From Littorina saxatilis (Eukaryota > Mollusca > Gastropoda > Littorinimorpha > Littorinidae), in NCBI RefSeq assembly GCF_037325665.1, contig NW_027128331.1, forward strand, positions 109,501-173,500: a DNA stretch of 64,000 nucleotides, in the 5' to 3' direction. A program made the position numbers and the translations under genes. Positions 54,318 through 64,000 of this stretch are shown here, piece after piece. Below the pieces are notes generated by a model. It saw nothing but the letters and a program-made list of their open reading frames with translations. It was not told where the DNA came from and did no database searches. Position 1 is the first letter of the stretch. The number at the start of each line of letters is the position of its first letter.

Positions 54318-55070
54318 GTTGGGATGACTTCTAAGTGGGGTTAGTACTGGGGGGATGTGCTCATGGAATGCCTTTTAGTGGGGTGTGGTACAGACAGGAT
54401 GTCTCGTTTGTGGGGTATAGTACTGGTGGAATGTCTCGTTAGTAGTGTATAGTACTGGTGGGTTCTCGAGTTAGTGGGGTGAGTGGGGTGAGGTACTCCT
54501 GGGATGTCTCGTTGGTGGGTATGGTACTGGTGGGATCCCGCATTGGTGGAGTATAGTGTCGGTTGGATCTCATGCTTTTTGGGTGTGGTACTCACGGGAT
54601 GTCTCGTTAGTACTCTTGCCTCGGGTTTAGGGTAAACAGGTCTGGGGGTGTGGTTCTGGTGGGATCTCGCGTTAATGAGGTTTAGTACTGTTGGGATGAC
54701 TTATTAGAGGGGCCTGGTACCGATTGGATCTTGCGTTAGTGGGTATTGTACTGGGGATGTCTTACTTGTTGGGTGTTGTAGTGGTAGTATGTTTCGTTAG
54801 TTGGGTATAGTGCTTGTGGGATTTTGCGTGAGTGGGGTATAGTACAGGTGGGATGTCTTGTTAGTGGGGTGAAGTACTGGTAGGATCTCATGTTAGTTTG
54901 GTGTGGTACTATCTATGGGTTCTTGCGTTAGTGGGGAGTAGTACTCATGGGGATATCTCGTTAGTGGGGTATACTACTGGTGGGATGTCTTGTTAGTGGG
55001 ATGTGGTTCTGGTTGAATCTTGCGTTAGCGGGGTATAGTACTGGTTGGATGTCTCGTTAGTGGGGTTTAA

Positions 55071-55165
55071 GGCCAGAAAGTGGCGAGTATTGTACTTGCC
55101 ATGGTTAGTATGCATGTAACTGGCGAATAGAAATGTTCATCTACTCGCCAAATGCGAGTAAAAGT
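55071..55165. repeat. Short unrelated insert in the minisatellite
   Basis: About 95 bases (TGGCGAGTATTGTACTTGCC, ACTGGCGAATAG, CATCTACTCGCCAAATGCGA) with inverted TGGCGAGTA/TACTCGCCA words. Probably a MITE fragment. Confidence 0.5.
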
Positions 55166-55951
55166 GTCTCATTAGTGGGGTCTGGTACTGGAAGGATCTC
55201 ACTTTAGAGGGGTATTGTATTGTTCGAATGTCTCTCGTTAGTGAGGTAAAATACTGGCGGGATGTCTTGTTAGTTGGGTGTGGTACTGGTGGTATGTCTT
55301 GCTAGTGGGGTTATGTACTGGTGGTATGTCTTGCTAGTGGGGTTATGTACTGGTGGTATGTCATGTTTGTGGGGTTTTGAACTGGTGAGGTGCCTCGTTA
55401 GTAGGGTCTGGTACTGGTGGGACCTCCTGTTAGTGGGGTATTGTACTGGGGATGTCTCATTTGTGGGGTGTGGTAGTGGTGGGATGTATTGTTAGTGGGT
55501 TATAGTGCTGGTGGGATTTCGCGTAAGTGGGGTATAGTACTGGTGGGATGTCTCGTGTTAGTGTGGTGTGGTACTCCTTGGTTCTCGTGTTGTACTTATG
55601 GGATGTCTCGTTAGTGGGGTGTGGTACTGGTGGGATCTTGCATTGGTGGGGTATTGTACTGGTGGGATGTCTCGTTATTAAGGTGTGGTACAGGTGGGAT
55701 CTTGCATTGATGGGGTATTGTACTGGTGGGATGTCTCGTTATTGGGGTGTGGTACTGGTGGGATCTTGCATTGATAGGGTAAGTGGGATGTCTCGTTAGT
55801 TGGGTGTGGTAGTGGTGGTATCTCGCATCAGTGGGGTATTGTACTGGTGGGATGTCTTGTTAGTGGGGTAAAGTACTGGTGTTGGTTGTTGTGCAGGTGG
55901 GATGAGTGATGCACAATGCAATTAGTATCTAACTTGGTGGCTCTTTGTTGC

Positions 55952-56159
55952 AGACATCTTCCTGGTGTGTTTGTTCTACTTGCCTTGCCTGGTAGGAAGA
56001 GCATTCACTGGTTTAGAAGCTTGCAAGATGACAGCTATGCTAACCACATATTGGAGAACATTGGCTGACTGGTGCAAAACAACATATCTCATCAGCTTTG
56101 TGATGTGACTGTGGAATGCAGCCTACTGAATACAAGTGAACATCATGCTGACTGTCTGT
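55952..56159 (+). other. Exon-like block after the minisatellite
   Basis: Bounded by TCTTTGTTGCAG and GACTGTCTGTAAGTG, both good splice signals. One frame opens HLPGVFVLLALPGRKS, IHWFRSLQDDSYANHIL then stops; all three frames have stops, so it is either a terminal coding part with spliced 3' UTR or a non-coding exon. I do not recognise the peptide. Confidence 0.35.
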
Positions 56160-57572
56160 AAGTGTACCGGTAATTGAGTGTATAGATCTCTGCATCTGCA
56201 TGCAAAAAAAAGTGGTCACTCATGGTTCATGTATTACGGTTGCTGTAAGCCATTTACCCAGCATATGGCAAAAAGAAAGAAAACACTTATACCAAAGGCA
56301 AAGAAATTATGACAAAGAACACATAATGAATCGTTGTGTTTAACATATATGTGATCCATATGCTTCTTACTTTATGGTGTAAGGATGAGACGGAAAACCA
56401 GATAAAGAGTCTTTCTTGACCACACTCAGTATCAAGTTCCTAATATTGTTGAAACTGGATTTATCTTCAAATTTGCTTACACCTCATTTCTAACATAGTA
56501 GCTGTCGGTCATCACTTGGTATGTCTTGCAAATCTCTCACAGGATGTGTACGCATCACTTCCTCACAGGCTACAATCAGTTAAAGGAGCAAAGGACACAC
56601 AACTAAGTGCTTTAAGTTTGTAAGGGTATCTGGAAGGCCAGTAAAATAAAATAGAACGGTGATAAATACAAGACTTATTTTACAACCATTTGAAAAATAC
56701 ATACATCCTCCGTGGCTGCCCGCATAATGAAATCGTTTTTCTCGTGTATTGAACTTGCCAGTGTTTCATCACAGAGCAGAGTCCGCCCCACACTTTGCTT
56801 TGTGTACATTACGTGAACACCCGCACAACACAACATTTTCACGAGAAAAACACGTTTATTTGTTTGCTTTGTCTGTATTACACATTTCTATTTACATTTA
56901 CCACTGACACACCTAATTGCATACTTTATAGTTTGCAAGTGAACCGTTATCATACAAAATAACGTTATCACGAGACGAACAGAGATATCAGAGATTGTCT
57001 GCTTCTCAAATGTTTCGCGCAAATCATGTAATATCTATTTTTGCGAAAACCTCCCGAAGAAATGCAATCTCAGCGGCTTCAACCTGCAACATATTCGTGC
57101 TTATTTGGAATGTGACGTCCTGTTCTTCGTCACTAAAACTAAGCATCGCACAGAACCAGCGCCCTTCCATTAGATAGCAACAACTTGTTTTGAAGCCAGA
57201 GCCACTACCGACTGAGCTGTTTTACCACCTAATTCCCTAATTGATGTTAGCTGAGAAATTATGGTACTCACATTCATTCTAATTGATATTCCATCAGGTA
57301 CACAAAGATATTACCAGATATTGCCCATCAAGAATTTCTTTAGCCTTCAATTGTACTGGAAAGTCTGTTTTCTTGTCCAGTGTAAATTTTAGTTTCTTTT
57401 GCATACAAACTCATATGAGTAAAACATCTCTTGATCATCCTTTGAACTTCAGAAATAAGAGCATTGTTTGTAACACATTCACACGTCCAAACAGGATTAC
57501 ATATCCTGCTGTTTTACACGTAGAATATAACTTAAAAAAACCTAAAAAACATTGTAAAATTCCTTCACAACA
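56160..57572. other. No gene recognised
   Basis: Unassigned sequence without clear repeats. ORFs at 56995-57177 and 57283-57600 are not supported. It could be an intron of the transcript suggested by 55952-56159. Confidence 0.35.
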
Positions 57573-57942
57573 TCCATATGGTAAGATGTCGGCCTCCTAA
57601 TCAGGAGGTAGTGAGTTTGAATCCCGGTCGCTGCCGCCTGGTGAGTTAAGAGTGGAGATTTATTTGATCTCCCAGGTCAACTTATGTGCAGACCTGTTAG
57701 TGATTTAACCCCCTTCGTGTGTGCATACAAGCACAAGACCAAGTGCGCACGGAAAAGATCCTGTAATCCATGTCAGAGACGATGGGTTATAGAAACACAA
57801 AAATACCCAGCATACCTCCCCTGAAATCGGCGTATGTTGCCTAAATGGCAGGGTAAAAATTGTCATACACATAAAAATCCATTCATGCTAAAAATATGAG
57901 TGAACGTGGTAGTCTAAGCCTATGAACAAAGAAGAAGAATAA
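57573..57942 (+). mobile_element. tRNA-derived SINE with (GAA)n tail
   Basis: The tRNA-like head has box A-like ATGGTAAGATGTCGG and box B GTTTGAATCCCGG. The core holds CCCCCTTCGTGTGTGCATAC, CACGGAAAAGATCCTGTAAT and AAAATACCCAGCATACCTCC. The tail is GAACAAAGAAGAAGAAT. I recognise it as a common gastropod SINE, distinct from the other two families here. Confidence 0.85.
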
Positions 57943-58757
57943 TATGGGTTGAGTGTGAATCTTACAATCTGTTCCCCATGGTTCAAAATCATGCAACTTG
58001 GTACATATTCTTGTATTCAAAAGGTAAATATGCCAATGAATAAAATTGATTTTATGTGGGAATGGTTGTGTCATATAGTGTTAACTGTTATTTGGTACAT
58101 ACTTGCGTTGAGAGATGAAAAACAGTTGGAATCAGGAAGTCAAATCTATAACCTAGGCAGAACACACCAGTACATGTACATGCAAGTTGGCCAGCGTACA
58201 CATATTCCATGCTACTTGGGTTTAAAGCGCATTGCACAGTGTAAACAAACATTGTTCAATACATTGTCTAGAAAGACCACCCAAGACAGTATTTATGTTT
58301 ATGTTAATACTAGAACGTTCAAACTCTTATTCCAAGGTATTCCTCAAATACATGTATGTTGTCATCAATACAAACCCTAACCAAACTCTGTTGCTCTTTA
58401 GGCGATTTTGAATACGTCCAGCAACAGCATGTGAATTGTAGGCTGCTCTTCTCAGGGTCGGAAAGTAGGAAGAAAATCAAAACAGCCACGGTGCAGCGGA
58501 AGAACTTGGGGATAAATACTCATGTCCAAACAATACCATAAACACAGCTGTTTTAAATTGGAATAACTCGGTGCTCAAAAACTTATTTTAAGTATTCCTG
58601 GTGTTTTCAGTAACATGATTCCAACCCCCAGCCCAAACTCTATAGCTCTCAGTCCTTGGTGCACTTTATTCCTTTAATTAAACAAAAAGGATAGCTCACA
58701 TTGGAATAGAATGTTTAACACAAATGCATTGTAACTTTTGGTGTTTGTTTTGTTACA
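57943..58757. other. No gene recognised
   Basis: AT-rich unassigned sequence; ORFs at 57949-58541 show no features of a real protein. Confidence 0.35.
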
Positions 58758-58905
58758 GATTGATCATGCTACCTTCCTTGGCCTCCCCTGGAACGGATGT
58801 TTCCTACAGGAGTCGAATTTTCTGCTGTTATTGATTAGACACCACTGTCACATGTCACACAGAACAGTGAATTCTTCAACTCATAATAAAAAAAAATAAC
58901 AGTAA
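58758..58905 (+). other. Possible terminal exon with polyadenylation signal
   Basis: GTTTGTTTTGTTACAG ends at 58757; about 148 bases follow with only short frames, then CATAATAAAAAAAAATAAC near 58883-58900. It may be the last, non-coding exon of the same transcript as 55952-56159. Weak. Confidence 0.25.
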
Positions 58906-59683
58906 AAAGCTACCTTTCTTGATTTTGTGTGTGATTTGCCAAATGTGAGAACAGATGAGTGTGTGACATATTGTGGGATTTGGGTCTTTCTCAGAAGTGG
59001 TGCTCAAGTTTCCATGTTACAGCTGTCATCAAATACATTTCATATTTCATTGTGTAACTCGACAGATCAAATGACTACAAACAAAATTGGACACAGAATG
59101 CTGAAGGATTCATAAACAATTCAAGAATGCATTTGATTTGATTTGGGTAAGCTGAGCAAAAATTAGTTTCATGCACCACTTTTAAAGGCCACTCCCTCCC
59201 TCCACCAGTATCATCATTGTGTAAAGCAGACCCATGGCTTTATACTAAATGTGTTTACTTTCTCTTTCTGAACACGTTTAGTTAATGCATATGTAATTCT
59301 TTTGACTATGATTTCTGAGGATGACCCAATTCACTTGTTTTTAAAGGCAGAGATGACCCTTCCGATTTTAAGATTTTATTCTTTGGCAAACTTTTTAATT
59401 CTTATTTCAAGGTTCTTCATAACAATTCTAAGAAAAGGTGTTTCTTGTTCTAAAACGTTATATTGAATTATGGGTCAAAGTGGACCTTTTTAGGGATTAA
59501 ACATGTAGTTTTGTGGAAACATTCATTTTCTGGAAAAATGAACTTTGAAGTATGTTTTGTTTTACTCTAAACAGGTCTCTAGAAGCAACAACATTTTGTT
59601 TACAACATAAATTTCAAAAATAAAAGAAAGTTTTTGACAGAATTTCTAAAATCATGTAATTCACAAAAAGCCTGTTACTGTAT
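58906..59683. other. No gene recognised
   Basis: AT-rich sequence with no repeat or protein that I can name. Confidence 0.35.
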
Positions 59684-59988
59684 TTGTTTGTTTGTTTGGT
59701 TAACGCCCAGCCGACCACGAAGGGCCATATCAGGGCGGTGCTGCTTTGACATATAACGTGCGCCACACACAAGACAGAAGTCGCAGCACAGGCTTCATGT
59801 CTCACCCAGTCACATTATTCTGACACCGGACCAACCAGTCCTAGCACTAACCCCATAATGCCACACGCCAGGCGGAGCAGCCACTAGATTGCCAATTTTA
59901 AAGTCTTAGGTATGACTCGGCCGGGGTTCGAACCCACGACCTCCCGATCACGGGGCAGACGCCTTACCACTAGGCCAACCGTGCCGGT
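59684..59988 (-). mobile_element. tRNA-derived SINE, copy 2 (uninterrupted)
   Basis: Same family as 51214-52124. Reading in reverse: GACCGGCACGGTTGGCCTAG, box A TAGTGGTAAGGCG, box B GGTTCGAACCCC, tail of AAAC repeats. CTGTTACTGTAT flanks it (59672-59683, 59989-60000). The single CACTAG here is the empty target of the 51501 element. Confidence 0.92.
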
Positions 59989-60000
59989 CTGTTACTGTAT

Positions 60001-60809
60001 AAAAACGCATTTCTGGTGAAAGTAAGATCTGACAAAGTCTAGAAGATGACTAGTCGACTCTTTACCAATGAGAAAACAGCGTCTAAAGTTTTCAATATGG
60101 TGTCAACAGTAAATACAATACATGTACTTTGAAAATGATCAGTTAATTGCAAAAAAAGAGGATGATAATTACACCACACAATGATTTGTGTGATGTTCAA
60201 AGAACCTACAAATGCGCAGAAAACAAAGAAGGATGTGTTTTGACCCAACGTTTGTGCCATCTCTGGCTTTAAGAACCTGTCGGTGCCATAGACTTAAATA
60301 AATATTCTTGTACAAATATGTTGAAAGCATCATAACATGAAGATTTCAAGTGACAGAGAAAAATAAAACACAAAATATATTCAGCATACTTTTATGGACT
60401 TTCAGCATCACAGTGAATGAGACTTAAAAAAAAACCCACATGCATTAAACTACACTGCTGAAGATCACAAACTTGATTTTGTAAAGCCAGGTTTTATTTA
60501 GAAACCTACAGGTAACGTTTAAAAACGAAAATAGAAAAGATATGCAGTAATGTATATTATTACTGTATAAACGTATTGTTTAAAGGTATCGCAGATGGTG
60601 TGGTATTGTGCAGTTTGTGTTGACTGCAGTGGCTGATCAAGAAAAAGTGCCCATGCAGTTGTGAATACATTGTATCAGTGTAGGGTGGTGTGTATATGTT
60701 GTCTGCAGTAACTTCATCAAGGAAAAAGTCCTACGCAGAAGATGTTGATGCATTGTGTCACTGTCGGAGTAAATAAATCTGCATAGACTACCAGCGTCCA
60801 GATGTGTGT

Positions 60810-60869
<60 letters not shown>

Positions 60870-62479
60870 AAAAACTGCATTAACCTTGAAGTCAATATGA
60901 ATGCCGAAGAAGGCCAATTCGGTCTTTTGAGTATGTAAGACTCCATTATTACAGCATTCCAGTTTTTGAGGTCAGCCAACACTGCCGATACGAAACGAAG
61001 AAACTGCAAAGTCACCTGTGTACAAGAAATGAAAAAGTGTCCATGCAGTTGTGAGTATCAGTGTAGAGTGCAAAAGTATGGTTGTACCCACAATGTGATG
61101 CCCGTCAGAAGGGTGTACTTTCCGTCATTGTGATTCTCAAATTACTTAGGATCATATCAAGTAACTGCATGTCTGCCACGTAAGAGCACTTTCATTTCAG
61201 AATATTTTGGCCCAAATGTAGTACGACACTACATGATATTCAGATGCCCGTCAGTGAATGTGAATACATTTCGCAGGCTTATATTTATAGTCATGAAAGT
61301 TTGAAACTAAGTTCAGAAACACTTGACTGAAAAAGATCACCAGGAGACACAACCACTCAACACTCACACAGACATAATGGAAAAGGAGTTCTTAATTGGA
61401 CACCTTTGTCAGAGCTGATGAAACTGATAACAGCGGGATTAGGAGGTACCAAGATGCCCGGACGGACCCGCAGGGCCTAAAATGAACAGCTTGCTGCAGT
61501 CGGCACCGACCCCATTCAGGTATAGTACATAACAGAATATCTTGCACACGTACCTGTACCACAGGTATTTGAATGCACTTCTGCTGTAACCTGATTATAC
61601 GTACGTCTGCTTCGAGTCCGCTTAGAATGATAAATGTCGTCATATACAAGTCGTCAGTGAAAGCAGTGTGATCAGTCGAAGCTGCCAGGTGTGTTGCAAG
61701 AAGACTGAACTTGCAAAGAACTCCAGGCCAGGTGCCTGCTTACTTAGGACTGACACCATCAGTATTCATTTTGGGGTGGCTTATCCCACCGCTGGGAGTA
61801 TTTCAGGCGACCGTGCTCATGCGACACTGCGCCGACAAAATCATTTACAAGCAACAACATGAAATACAATTAAATTTTAAAAAGCCGCTGAGAATCTACT
61901 GAGTGTCATTAAATTCAATTCGCCTTTCAGATTGTCTCACGGTCAGTCAGTTTATCATTATGTCAGGTAACCGCTGCGCAGGCACGCAGCGCGCTGACTG
62001 ACCCCGGGGGCTGCAGTCTTTCTGAATGGGCCGGCAGACATATGAACCGTGAAAACTACAGTTATATTATTTCGTTTTGCTGATAAACTGACGGTATTTT
62101 AAGCATGCAAGGCGGTTGGGGCTGATGAAGCCTGCGGGAGGGGGTCTGAAGCCATGCAGCCTTACTGTCACCGTTATGACTGACGGCCGCATCCACGCCG
62201 GTCCCGTTCAAGGCTATTATCATATCAGTCCTTCAGGCTAGTCCTTAAGAGTCGCAACCTCAAGTTGTGCCTGTACTGAGAACATTATATTCTCAAGTTC
62301 CCGTTCAACAGTATTCACTGAGTTGTCCATGCAATACTCAGTTAAACGCACGATCCTAGCAATATATTGCGACAACTGAACAGTTGAGCTCAAGTGTCCG
62401 CGGCCCCGATATCTAAAGTGGACTGGCTGGACACTACACTGACTTGAATATTACGGTCTTCGGGATAGTGAATGGGACA
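60001..62479. other. No gene recognised
   Basis: Unassigned sequence holding the (CT)n tract. Two loosely similar stretches (GAAAAAGTGCCCATGCAGTT at about 60641 and GAAAAAGTGTCCATGCAGTT at about 61030) suggest an old local duplication. ORFs here have no supporting features. Confidence 0.35.
60812..60868. repeat. (CT)n microsatellite
   Basis: About 57 bases of pure CT. The ORF through it on the other strand is repeat-derived (RERERE). Confidence 0.97.
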
Positions 62480-63790
62480 GACACTGACAGATATGTGTTT
62501 TGAACAACTTCTCATCCGTGAGGCTCGATTGATTGAGGACCCGTTATGTGTTCACTGAGAACACTACTTCTCAGTGAGGCTGGATTCAGTGATTGAGGAC
62601 CCGTTATGTGTTCAGAACAACTTCTCGGTGAGGCTCGATTGATTGAGGACCCGTTACTATGTGTTCAGAACAACTTCTCAGTGAAGCTCGATTGATTGAG
62701 GATCCGTTATGTGTTCAGAACAACTTCTCAGTGAGGCTCGATTGATTGAGGATCCATTATGTGTTCAGAACAACTTCTCAGTGAGGCTCGATTGATTGAG
62801 GATCCGTTATGTGTTCAGAACAACTTCTCAGTGAGGCTCGATTGATTGAGGATCCGTTATGTGTTTAGAACAACTTCTCACTGAGTGAGGCTCGATTGTT
62901 TCAGAACAACTTCTCAGCGAGGCTCGATTGATTGAGGCCGTTATGCATGGGTGAAACCTAGGAAAATCAAATTGACTGAAATTTTTTTGAGGCAGGGGTC
63001 CAGGGGCCGCCCAGGCCCTGGCGGGGTACGGGGCAGGGCCCCGTTAGGGGGTCCAGGGGGGCAACGCCCCCCGCCCGAAAACGAATTTTTGCATTATTCA
63101 TTGTGATTTTGTGGCCTTTCCTGGCCAAAAAATACACTATCATGCAGGTCAAAAAAATACCTTCAGATTCTAATGATATGGTAAAAAGGGTAAACAAAAT
63201 CAAAACAATTCACAGAAGTAATCATTTTTCTTTTGTATCCTTTCACACTTGCATCTTCCAACACAACGACACAATTGACAACAATTAACATTGACAACAG
63301 CCATACTACATGAAATAGAAAGTGAACAACTGAACAACTGATATAAAAGTTCGAAATATTTGATTATAAGAAGCAAACATTGCCAGACAGGCATTGAAAT
63401 AAATGATGAAACAGAATGTCACACATGCAAACAGCATGATGTAGCACTGCACAAAGTAGCAACTAAGCAGTAGCATCTCTTATTCTTATAGTGCAAAGTT
63501 CTCAAGGAAAAGCCCTTGAGTTTCAAGCACCAAACTTATCACACACAGTTTTAGTTTCATGAACTCCAACCCGGGCACACTGGAACCGGTTCACTATAGC
63601 AGTTCGAAAACGCGTTCCGCAAGTAGTTTCGGTTTAAAAAAAAAAAATTGCAGATTGACGGAATTTCCGTCAGACTTATTTTCAGATTGACGGATTTCAG
63701 TCAATTGACGGGCTACTTTCACCCATGGTTATGTGTTCAGAACAACTTCTCAGCGAGGCTCGATTGATTGAGGCCGTTATGTGTTCAGAA
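62480..63790. repeat. 50-bp minisatellite, about ten units, split by a MITE
   Basis: Unit GATCCGTTATGTGTTCAGAA then CAACTTCTCAGTGAGGCTCG and ATTGATTGAG, exactly 50 bases in the most regular part (62701-62850). It runs to 62945 and resumes at 63728 after the 782-bp insert. Confidence 0.9.
62946..63727. mobile_element. DNA element, CATGGGTGAAA termini, 6-bp target duplication
   Basis: 782 bp with termini CATGGGTGAAA/TTTCACCCATG and GTTATG on both sides (62940-62945, 63728-63733); the adjacent units show GTTATG once. The interior has a very GC-rich start (GGGGTCCAGGGGCCGCCCAG, GGGGCAACGCCCCCCGCCCG) and AT-rich remainder, and ends with repeated ATTGACGGA words. No transposase. Confidence 0.85.
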
Positions 63791-64000
63791 TGATACTGAC
63801 ACCCCGGGCCGGTCATATCCATTCGGCATTCCGCGTGTTGGTCCACTACGCCACACCATAGCATAGACCATTGGTCTATGGCCACACCGAGTAGCCTCCG
63901 CGGCGGGACAGCTCACTGCAGGGCTCATTTCTGGCGTTGACCGACACTGGCACTGCTGTCTGACTGGTTTACTTTTCCGCATTGCCATTGGCCCTGGTCG
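63791..64000. other. No gene recognised
   Basis: GC-richer unassigned sequence cut by the window edge; holds the palindrome CATAGACCATTGGTCTATGG at 63863-63882. Confidence 0.4.

Larger units (their letters stand above)
49020..55880. repeat. 32-bp minisatellite, roughly 150 units in five blocks
   Basis: The unit is about TGGGATGTCTTGTGAGTG then CGGTGTGGTACTGA, 32 bases. Blocks: 49020-51202 (very regular at 49130-49700), 52136-53278, 54318-54610, 54645-55070 and 55166-55880, decaying rightward. The gaps are SINEs with nested elements and short fragments. A segment at 49901-50105 recurs almost unchanged about 561 bases on, showing higher-order duplication. Long ORFs here (49121-49729 minus and others) are the repeat translated. 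Confidence 0.95.

Noticed and set aside
49121-55799. ORFs of 60-202 codons on both strands
   Set aside because: Translation of the 32-bp minisatellite; no start context or splice signals.
55952-56159. Joining the 48765 and 55952 blocks as consecutive coding exons
   Set aside because: Neither candidate donor keeps the frame open into 55952; without transcripts the link cannot be supported.
57573-57660. tRNA gene
   Set aside because: Box A and B are present, but the sequence continues into a SINE core and tail and lacks a complete cloverleaf; the heads at 51490 and 59940 are rejected as tRNAs for the same reason.
62480-62945. 50-bp direct repeats, possible CRISPR array
   Set aside because: No unique spacers; a minisatellite.

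Overview
Eukaryotic, almost certainly molluscan (marine gastropod-like) DNA. The evidence is split coding exons with GT/AG splice sites, tRNA-derived SINEs of a type I recognise from gastropod genomes, and a very high load of nested transposons. No rRNA, CRISPR array or prokaryotic operon is present. Species assignment is from memory of repeat families, not from a search.

Layout. 0-4.2 kb: TTAA-target foldback elements, one carrying a Helitron-like insertion, a pogo-like MITE and a small TIR element. 4.2-5.0 kb: LINE fragment. 5.1-9.2 kb: old DIRS relic. 9.3-12.1 kb: a TIR element split by two Helitron-like insertions. 12.1-17.4 kb: second DIRS element with ORF1, RT/RNase H, tyrosine recombinase, inverted ends and internal complementary region. 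17.9-23.0 kb: young Ty3/Gypsy element inserted in a hairpin MITE. 23.2-32.0 kb: third DIRS relic, enlarged by insertions. 32.05-39.8 kb: the best host gene, a split divergent protein kinase on the minus strand, with seven exons visible and its 3' part missing. 40-49 kb: LINE pieces, MITEs and weak exon candidates. 49.0-55.9 kb: a 32-bp minisatellite of roughly 150 units, broken by SINEs that themselves carry insertions. 56-64 kb: SINEs, microsatellites, a 50-bp minisatellite split by another MITE, and long stretches I cannot assign.

The most striking signal is a superfamily of non-coding mobile elements (eight copies, four subfamilies). On the plus strand one end is ACAAG followed by a 4-bp-stem hairpin whose arms change together between subfamilies, and the other end is usually GTGASTCAAAA or similar. 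Five copies sit inside repeats whose empty counterpart is also in this window. All five show insertion between two A's (T|T on the other strand) without target duplication, as expected of Helentron/HINE-type rolling-circle elements. Two subfamilies carry dense nuclear-receptor half-sites in different arrangements: TCAAGGTCA/DR0 plus an IR3 in one, DR1 in the other. Other repeats worth attention are three unrelated-looking TIR families with 6-bp target duplications and DIRS internal regions that read as the joined complement of both element ends.
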